From the NCBI GenBank assembly GCA_001910725.1, contig MJGA01000010.1, positions 496,001 through 560,000 on the forward strand: a stretch of DNA of 64,000 nt, read 5' to 3'. The stretch's first letter is position 1. Every line of letters begins with the position of its first letter. Shown here piece after piece: positions 56,870-64,000 of this stretch. The translations under genes were made by a program, and so were the position numbers. The notes under the pieces were generated by a model. The model ran no database searches. It saw nothing but the letters and a program-made list of their open reading frames with translations, and was not told the origin of the DNA. Source of the stretch: Phanerodontia chrysosporium (lineage: Eukaryota; Basidiomycota; Agaricomycetes; Polyporales; Phanerochaetaceae).

Positions 56870-58554
56870 TCACAGCCTGTCTTCCAACATTGCGCGCGCG
56901 CGCTCCCAATCCGCCTCTGGCATTTCCGTCCAGTGGGCACTCACCATTTCCTGTAGCTCGTCCGCCAGCTTCTGCAGCTCGCCGCGGTCGCCCGCGCACA
57001 GCTGCGCGGTGTCGATGCCCGCCGGCAGGTAGTCGGGGTGGAACTCGTAGAGGAAGCCCGCGCGCAGAGAGCGCTCGACCATGCCGGCGGCGATCGGCCT
57101 GCGCACTGCGTCGTACACCTTAAGGGCCTCACCCACGTTCTCCGTTGCGACCATCGGGTGTGCTAGGATGCGCCCGAGGATGTACGCGTCCTGCGGCTGA
57201 GTGAGCAGAGCACACTGGATGATGGGGAAATGGCCCACCTCGATCGCCTGGCCCGCGCCTGCGCCGAAATGGGTGCTCATGGCGTGAGCCTGTTACAGGG
57301 CGTCAGTTCAAGCGGTGGCGGGCAAGTTTGCGGGCTTACCGAGTCGCCCAGTAGCACGACTCGTCCATCTGCGTACTGCGGCAGATCGCGGACGTGGCTG
57401 ATCGCCCACTTGGTTACGTGTCCAATATTCTGCATGCGCAATTGAGGCTTCCGAGACACTTAGATACAAAGACGGTTTACCTGAGCTGCGATGCAGAGGT
57501 CATCTTCCCAACCCTCGTAGAGATCGAGAATCTCGTCTTTTGACGCCCTGGTGGCTTGCGAGCCTGTCAGGGCTTTTCCGAGGCCTCCGGGCACAGTATC
57601 GAAGAACAGGAGGTTGATGAGGTTGGGAGAGATCGGATAGGAAACGACATGCTGCGTATATAGTGGATAACTGGCTGCAGGAAACATGTGTTCTTTGAAC
57701 GCACCTTCCCGGAGCCGCACCACTGAACAGGAATCAAAACAGGTATGAAGACGTACGCGGGAACGCACCATGAATCCGCCCTTCAGCATAGTGCTTCCCG
57801 GGGAGATCGCCGCCAGCTTCTCCCTTTCAAGGAGCGCTCGATAGGCGTATGTACCGGTCCAAGTTGGCTGAAAGCGTTGCGCAAAGGACTCGGCGTCCTG
57901 ATGATCGTCTTGGGACAGCCGCTCGGCGATGCTGTTGTACATTGTTTTCCGAGTGGGAGAGCCTATGCCATCTGCACCGACAAGGATATCTGCACGAGAC
58001 GACGAACCATCGTCGAAGTGGAGTGTGACACCGGAGGCATCCTGTTGATAGGTTTGTAATCTCTTGGAAAAGTGGACATGGACACGTGAGGTTGCATTAA
58101 GTTCGAGATTGTCGACCAGGAGCTGTATCATGTCGCCACGAGGAAGAGTAATGCTTCCATCTGGGCACGTCAATGGTTAGAACAACCCTACAGTGACAGG
58201 AGAGTGAACTGAACTCACGGGGAATGTCGAACGTGTGGAAAGTGAGAGGCTTCTTGGTATCGCTTTTTCGCAATATGAGGGGAGGGGAGATAATTCGGTT
58301 ATCTAGTGCTCCTCCTAAGCCGAAGGAGGAGAAGATGCTTCGAGTACGTTGCCACAGCGTGATGCCTGCACTGACTTCGGCAAACGCTGACTCGGCTTCG
58401 TACACGTCCACAGTCAGTTTCGGCGAAGAAGCCAACTTCTTGAGGACGAGAGCCAAGAAGAGGCCGCCAATGCCTCCACCACTGCATCGTGTCCTCAGCA
58501 ATCGTGCATCGGAGGCAAGGAGACGACGTACACGATGGCGATTCTGCACGTCAT
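56870..58554 (-). CDS. FAD-dependent monooxygenase, salicylate-hydroxylase-like
   Basis: Class A flavoprotein hydroxylase using NAD(P)H and O2 on an aromatic substrate. ATG 58554 gives MTCRIAIV. A GTACGT intron joins in phase to GGGIGGLFLALVLKKL, completing the dinucleotide-binding GxGxxG fold. The second FAD motif is DILVGADGIGSPTRKTM. The third is DGRVVLLGDS, followed after an intron by AHAMSTHFGAGAGQAIE, where the GD motif contacts flavin ribityl. The C-terminus ends RARAMLEDRL, stop 56870-56872. Length is usual for the family. It lies between two carbonic anhydrase genes; decarboxylating hydroxylases release CO2, so a metabolic link is possible but unproven. Confidence 0.88.
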
Positions 58555-59744
58555 CTTGTTGACGGGGAGAGCAGAAAGAGTAATAATAGCTGTGCAACGG
58601 CTGCATGAGTTTTTCAGCTCCTTCGTGGTGAGGTCCAGTGAGATCTCAACTTGAAAGTATAGGGATGATACTGGATGTGACACAGGCTCGTTCCCAGCGT
58701 CACAAGACGTCCTCTGCGCTGCATCGCGAATAGAGGGTGCTTTATCCAGCACCCAGGGCTAGGGACATAAATCCCGTGTGAGAATCTCGGGGCGCAATGC
58801 CCGCCGGCATGGGTTCAGCCAATGTTGAGAGCTCCGCCGTCGATGGCATTGACAAAGATGAGATTGAAGTCATGCCTGAGTCTCGCCGTAAGCATCGCGC
58901 GTTCCGAGCCAAGGGTCCTCACCGGACAATTGGATTGGTCGAACACCCATCATGTTCACGTTTTGCATTACACGTCTCATCTTCTTCGAGACTTTGGAGT
59001 GCTGTCAAGTGCATCCTGGCTGCAACGATTATGGATTACCAACCCAATGCTCTACAACGGAAATGAGCCTCGTTTTGACTCTGGTAACGCTACGTACATG
59101 CATCAGATTTGTCTGGGCGAGCATGGCGGCGTGGTCCAGCTCAGGGCGGGTCAAGTGCTATCGCCGCTGGTGGCCCATGATTGCGCACTGCTAAACCTAG
59201 GAATGGACGCGAAGTGAGTATTTGTTCTGTGTTGCCAGATAGTCAGCAAGCTCGTCGTCAGTGCCGCCGAACTCCAGCTCATTAGGCTCGTCTACGACAC
59301 GCGAGCAGGACTACTCACTGGTCGACCCATGTAAGCTTTCGTTCATGGTTCAGTACAGGACGTCGCGCGGTCGGGATTGTGAACGGTCGGAGACTTCGTG
59401 AAATTTCAATCAGCGCCATCAATTGATGCGTCATGGCGGCGTAGGTGCAGTCCTGAGGTCTGAAGGCCTTAGGAAGGCCTGAAGCTCTGAAGGCTGAGCG
59501 TGCGCACCCTCCTAATGTCACATGGAGCCACTCAAAGGTACCGCACATTTTAGCTCACAGTATTTCACAGCTCAGTCATCATCGTCGTTCGGTAAGGTCG
59601 GCAGACTCGGCACCCCTGAACGACGCACCACCTGAGTTGACGTTCAGTTCTTTGAACTACTGTACACATACAACGATATATTGGAGTATGGAGAAGAATG
59701 ATCCTGAAAAGTTTGGTTTCAAATCAACTAAAGGAGTCTGCCTT
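58555..59744. other. Intergenic with one doubtful ORF
   Basis: A plus-strand frame at 58797-59066 starts MPAGMGSANVESSAVDGIDK. It has an acidic then basic start but no domain. A second frame over 58822-59217 overlaps it. Without a splice model or homology, neither is called. The rest shows nothing. Confidence 0.3.
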
Positions 59745-60514
59745 TCACGCAGGAGACCCTTCTACGGTGAAGCAACAATCCAGGTTTCGAACGTGCCCGT
59801 TCTCCAGTTGATATATCCAGCCATGGACGCTGACGCTCCTTCCGGCAGGCGCGACCAGGATCTTGCGGACATTGTCCACCTGGCGCCTCACATTTTCTTC
59901 TTCGAGCCCCAGCTCCGTTGGATCCGGGACCTGCGACGCCCACTCGCGGAGCGGCCCGAGCCATTCGTTGAGAGGCTCAGGCGGCGGCCAGCTGAGATTG
60001 GCCCACGGATCGCGGCTGCTCTCGTCACACGGGTCGAGGGCAAGGGACCTGCCCTGCGTGTTGGGCGGCGCACAAAGGGCGACGCCGCCGCAACGCGTGT
60101 GTCCCGCGACGATGATGTTGCGGACGCCTAGAGTGCGGACCGCAAAGTGAATCGTGGACACCATGCTCGCGTCGTCGAGCCGGACTTGGCTGTCACGGAC
60201 GTTCGTCAGCACGTTTTTTTGATGCAATACTGAGCAGTCAGCGTACTTTGCAATGTTGCGCTGCGTGAAGATCTGGCCGGGCAGCTGATTCAGGATGACT
60301 GACTCGGGGACGCGCGAATCGGCACAGCCGATCCATAGGGTCTGCGCATTGCATATACCCGTCAGTTATCGCCCGTAGGGTGTTCCAGGCTTCTGCTCAC
60401 CGGGGGTTGCTGTCCAGGAGGAGGGTCAAGAAAGAAATTCGGGTTTGTATTGCTCATCGTTTTGGCCCATTCTATGTTGGCAGCGACAAGCTCTCCGACG
60501 GTAGAATGAGACAT
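59745..60514 (-). CDS. Beta-class carbonic anhydrase (CA2)
   Basis: Second beta-CA, paralog of CA1. ATG 60514: MSHSTVGELVAANIEWAKTM. The zinc site is WIGCADSRVPES (about 60311-60345) and [23 protein letters not shown] lies between. Three exons. The C-terminal exon reads PPEPLNEWLGPLREWASQV and SVHGWIYQLENGHVRNLDCC, stopping at 59745. All zinc ligands and the Asp-Arg dyad are present, so it should be active. The order CA1-monooxygenase-CA2 suggests dispersed duplication with an intervening gene. A TATATAA box lies 50 bp upstream. Confidence 0.9.
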
Positions 60515-60563
60515 TGGACTCTTCTGCGGAAGGGGGATGCAGGACTACGCGCACTTTGAGTGG

Positions 60564-60570
60564 TTATATA
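60564..60570 (-). promoter_or_regulatory. TATA box of CA2
   Basis: TATATAA on the minus strand, 50 bp upstream of the CA2 start codon, suitably placed for a short 5' UTR. Confidence 0.55.
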
Positions 60571-61518
60571 GAAGCCTCTTGCTGCGAGCGAGAAGCTGAG
60601 TTTAGGTTTGTTATCTGAGCGTCACTGATTTCCATCTAGCCAGGGAACATTGGACAGGTGGTCACCCACATGTGAAGCGATGGCTCGGTGGAGCGCGTCC
60701 AGGCCAACGTAGAGCTCTTGACTGCCGAGATGAAGTCCTGGAAGTCCGCATGTAGACGACGTTTACGGGTCTTCAGAACGCCCTGCAAGATCATGGGGAC
60801 TTCGTTATCATTGTACACCGTCGAGTGCAAGGATCTACCCATTGCGATGGAGGCAACCCTGGATACTCTGGATACAACTCGTGCTCGGAGGTCGCATAAA
60901 CACGTGCGCTGCCGCACGAACCTCCTACGCACGAGCTGAAGCATCTATCGCGGCACGCGGCCCAAAACGAGCGATCGACGTTATGCAACAGTTCCCCTTG
61001 ACGAAAAGTACATGCCACTCGCCTGTGTTGCCCTCCTAATACCCTTTCCAGGGTAATGGTTGATCGGCAGATATCTTCTGTCTTTTTCGCGCCGCAGAGT
61101 GTCTCTTGAGGTATCAGCTCGTGCTAACTTAGTACGGAGTGTGCTGATTAGATCATGTGGAGCTGCGGCGACCTGCAGTGCACTGCGCGGCGAGAGCAGG
61201 AGGATCGACGATGCGAGTTTGAGAAGGCTTCGCTTGTGATCGTGTTGCTGGGCCGTAGCCGCCTTATCACGTCTCAAACACTGTTTGCCGACTGGAGGTC
61301 CATGGAATCCCGGAAGGCTGCGAAACGGGGTGCGTGACCGCGCATGCAGCAATGCGTGTACTTACAAAGATCACCACGCAGTAATCCAATCTAATGCTAC
61401 GTGCCCAAAGTCAGTGAACAGTGGGGCAGGAGTGTAGAGTGTACCCTTATGCAGAGCCCCCGAAATTTACATTCTCAGTAGACCATCAAACTTGTGAGAA
61501 AGCGATTCAGGGCAGCGA
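60571..61518. other. Intergenic, no gene supported
   Basis: Minus-strand frames at 60636-60944 (YNDNEVPMILQGVLKTRKRR) and 60981-61352 have no recognisable domain and no convincing splice join, though a small unknown gene cannot be excluded. Confidence 0.3.
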
Positions 61519-63982
61519 TCATACTTCGAGCAATGGAACGAAAGACACAGTCAATAATGAGTGGAAATTTGGATTAGACAAAACGACGACCCACCTAGTA
61601 ACATACGTACCAGCACCTCGGGCGTTATACCCAATCGTCGATCCTGTACGTCCCCTCCAGTAATCCCTGAAGGATGGGCCAGCCAGTGCTGCGTCTTGAC
61701 GCATCTGCTGCATGAAGTCCTCTATGATGGCCTGGTATCGTGTCAAATCTTCTTCCTTGATAGTGAGATCGAGACGGTTATTTCTGTCGTTGCGGTCGGT
61801 AGCGGCATAGGTGAGATGACCCTGTTCGAGAGTGATGGCGAAGTGGCTATGCTTGTCATTGCCATGAGCCTTCCGCACGATAGCCTCTGTGACATCAGCT
61901 GTAGATAGTGGCGGATAGGACTGTCCGAATGGAGCGTGCTGTTCCCGCATGAGATGGACGTATGAGACAAACTTGAAGTACTCGACGCAAATAGGCTTCA
62001 TATTCTCCCTATGCCGCTGTAGGAAAAGCAGAATGAGACCAGAACCTCAGCCAGAGCCCTCGAGGAGCCCGGAGGCTGAGGGAGTGAAACATGGCGCACC
62101 TTGCGGAAGTAGTTCAACAACGCTTGTCCGGCACGCATGGCCTGAGCTGGCTTTGTTACCCATGCATACATTGCAAGCTGGGGGCTAGGCACAAGAAACG
62201 CTGCCAGATGACGTGGCTCCGTTTCCCAAGGTTCAGCGTCGAGGTATTTCGGCCACAGGGTGAGCAAAGGATGCTTGACCTCTCTGCGACCGGTAGGAAG
62301 AGGCCCAACCGGCGGAAACGAGGCCAGCATAGCACTGAGAGGATTGGCATTTGCCATGACAGCCAGAGATATAAAGGCAGGTGGCATTCGGTATTGCTTA
62401 GGGCAGTGTCGCGTGTCCAGGAGGAATTGTCGGAAGGAGGTGTCAATGGGTATAATCTCGGCATTGGCGTCGACCGTCAAGACACACCGCAGACCATCAA
62501 CCACCCGTACGGCGTAGTGTGCGGAGATGAAGGCATGGTCAGGTGGAGAATGACTGTGAATAATTCCCTTTTGTCCTGTCGCTATCAGAGACAGAAGGGT
62601 GGGGAGGCTAATGAGTTGATCGTGCGAAGGATGAGATGCAGTTCGCAGGATCAAAGTGTAGAGCGCAGTTAGAGGAGATGAGGCTTTAGATGTACCCGAG
62701 AGGAGAAGTTGCATCTGCGCCTTCGGGTTGTCATGGACCAGGTCCAAAAAGTTTGCCGCAACACGAGCAAAGACAGAGTCGCCTTTGGTACGTCGAAGGA
62801 GTCTCCGGAGCATGTTGGGATGCTCCCGAAGCAGTTGGCTGTACGACGGGATCTGCAGGACGCGAGCCTCCAGGTATTCCCGCGCGTTGTCAACACCGCT
62901 GTGTAGGGACTGGTGGTGCACAATGTCAGCAACGTCGGGGTGTGCAAGGACTGACATCACGTTAGCGTGAGGCCTTGATGCGATGAGAAGACGGATCCAA
63001 GGGAGCTCTCGGACGACCTCCAATAAGAATCGAAGAAGGACGGGAACTTCATCCCTATCTTTGCACTCGTCTATGCCATCGATGGCTAGCACAACTGCGG
63101 CGGGTGCTGGTGGTCCATCAACAAGGACCTTCCTTAGAAGTCGTTGTTGCATCCCCTCCTGATCGCCGTGATGGAGACACTCCCGCATGGTACCCAAGAT
63201 GTCGGTCCCAGAGCGAAGTGTCGATTGCAGCTGGTACGCGAGAGCAGGCAGGAGGTAGCGGGCAGATTCCAGGTGTTCGCGTCCTCGACTGAAGAAGAAA
63301 GATGCGCCGAGGAAAAGCGAAGGCGAGGCTGTCGTTTCAAGGTGAACACAGAATTGGTGAGCGACCGGAGACTTTCCGACCCCCATGTCTCCTGTGAGCA
63401 CGAAGACAGGTTTGTCTTCAGGCGGCCAGATTGGTTCTTCGCAGCGAGGAATCTCGGAGTGCACGATGCGGGCCTGCGCTTGTGCTCGTCCACCGAACGA
63501 TAGCCGCGGGATGCCTCGACAACTTGCTCGATGAATTGAGCAGATTCCTCTGTCACAGCAACCTCGATGTTAGAAGCCAGCTGTGCGCAACACGGAAATA
63601 CACACCTGCGATCTTCCATTCATCTTCTCTTTGCTACGAAACACTAGCGTCACCGTGCTTCTCGGAACCACAATCTGGTCAAAGACATAACCAACCTGGA
63701 GGTCGTTGATCTCGCGGATGATCTCCAATACAGAGGTTAAAGCTCGCTAGCAGAGTATGAGATCATTTGAAGGGAATGAAATGCAAGAATGAAGATTTAC
63801 ACACCTCGATCGAAGGCCAAGATTCATCAAGACAGTCCTTCATCTCCAGAAGGACGACCTCATTGTCGGTTGCACGACGGAGATAGTCATGAGTGCATTC
63901 ACTATGATGCCTCCAATGCCTTTCGTCCTCAACGATCTCGAGCAATCCCGGAGCTGGTCCAGAAAACTGTTGCTTTCAGACA
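61519..63982 (-). CDS. NACHT NTPase N4 (5' end uncertain at window edge; one frame change)
   Basis: A more distant NACHT relative. Large exon features: P-loop LTGDMGVGKSPVAHQFC (about 63370), ASFFFSRGREHLES, Walker B LAIDGIDECKDRDE, IASRPHAN, and the short helical tail PSPQLAMYAWVTKPAQAM. The final exon resembles the N2/N3 C-terminus (EYFKFVSYVHLMREQ...KEEDLTRYQAIIEDFM). Upstream, ASRGYRSVDE aligns with the AGYR(C/F)V motif of N2 and N3, but the frame changes by one nucleotide near 63482 before HSEIPRCEEPIWPPEDK. N-terminal exons (IVEDERHWRHHSE, VVLLEMKDCLDESWPSIEV) are helical but not clearly like the N2/N3 bundle. The start is placed at ATG 63982 provisionally. The stop may lie beyond another intron near 61600. 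Confidence 0.7.
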
Positions 63983-64000
63983 TAAACTCTGGCAGTCAAG

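Noticed and set aside
58797..59217. Two overlapping plus-strand frames as a small gene
   Set aside because: No domain, no consistent intron, no support over random expectation in this composition.

Overview
The window looks like nuclear chromosome sequence from a basidiomycete fungus, most probably an Agaricomycete. Protein genes are cut by many short GT-AG introns (about 45-70 bp). The gene set is fungal: Nic96/Nup93 nucleoporin, Sec4/Ypt2 Rab GTPase, Arp5, a copper-fist regulator, beta-carbonic anhydrases and an A1 aspartic protease. There are also families typical of mushroom genomes: NACHT NTPases with an MLKL-like N-terminal bundle, very large UvrD/TPR helicases related to TRANK1, and a DIRS-type tyrosine-recombinase retrotransposon. 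No bacterial or phage architecture was seen.

Layout. 1-3.6 kb: the end of an unknown gene and NIC96. 3.7-6.2 kb: two related minus-strand hypothetical sequences around an orphan gene whose core resembles a PD-(D/E)XK fold. 6.2-10.6 kb: an ABC transporter and a copper-fist factor, divergent from a shared promoter. 11.2-14.1 kb: paralog A of the UvrD/TPR helicase family, without its helicase core. 14.6 kb: a small secreted Cys protein. 15.4-20.8 kb: a DIRS-like element with Gag, RT-RNase H and tyrosine recombinase (YR), two in-frame amber stops and a 374-bp intron-like insert in RT.

20.9-39.1 kb is the most interesting part. Reading leftward on the minus strand: helicase paralog B (39.1-30.8), NACHT N3 (29.7-27.1), NACHT N2 (26.5-23.9), an 80-bp helicase 3' remnant (23.2), then NACHT pseudogene N1 (22.4-21.3). 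Spacers, 3' flanks and promoter blocks are shared between copies. This suggests a helicase-NACHT two-gene unit that duplicated in tandem and then decayed. Paralog B is bracketed by 92-bp direct repeats.

39.7-43.7 kb: SEC4 and ARP5. 44.3-52.7 kb: helicase paralog C, apparently complete. 53.6-60.5 kb: aspartic protease, beta-carbonic anhydrase 1, tRNA-Gly(GCC), an FAD monooxygenase and beta-carbonic anhydrase 2. 61.5-64 kb: a fourth NACHT gene that runs to, or very close to, the window edge.

How the genes fit together. The housekeeping genes look unrelated islands. Between them lies a birth-and-death cluster of two immune-like families: STAND/NLR-type NTPases with a putative cell-death bundle, and giant SF1 helicases with an N-terminal domain, a helical-repeat region and a CCCH finger. 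A functional link between the two is an inference from repeated adjacency. Candidate 1-2 nt frameshifts occur in N2, N4, paralog B and the aspartic protease. Finding four of them in unrelated genes makes base-calling errors a real alternative to pseudogenisation.
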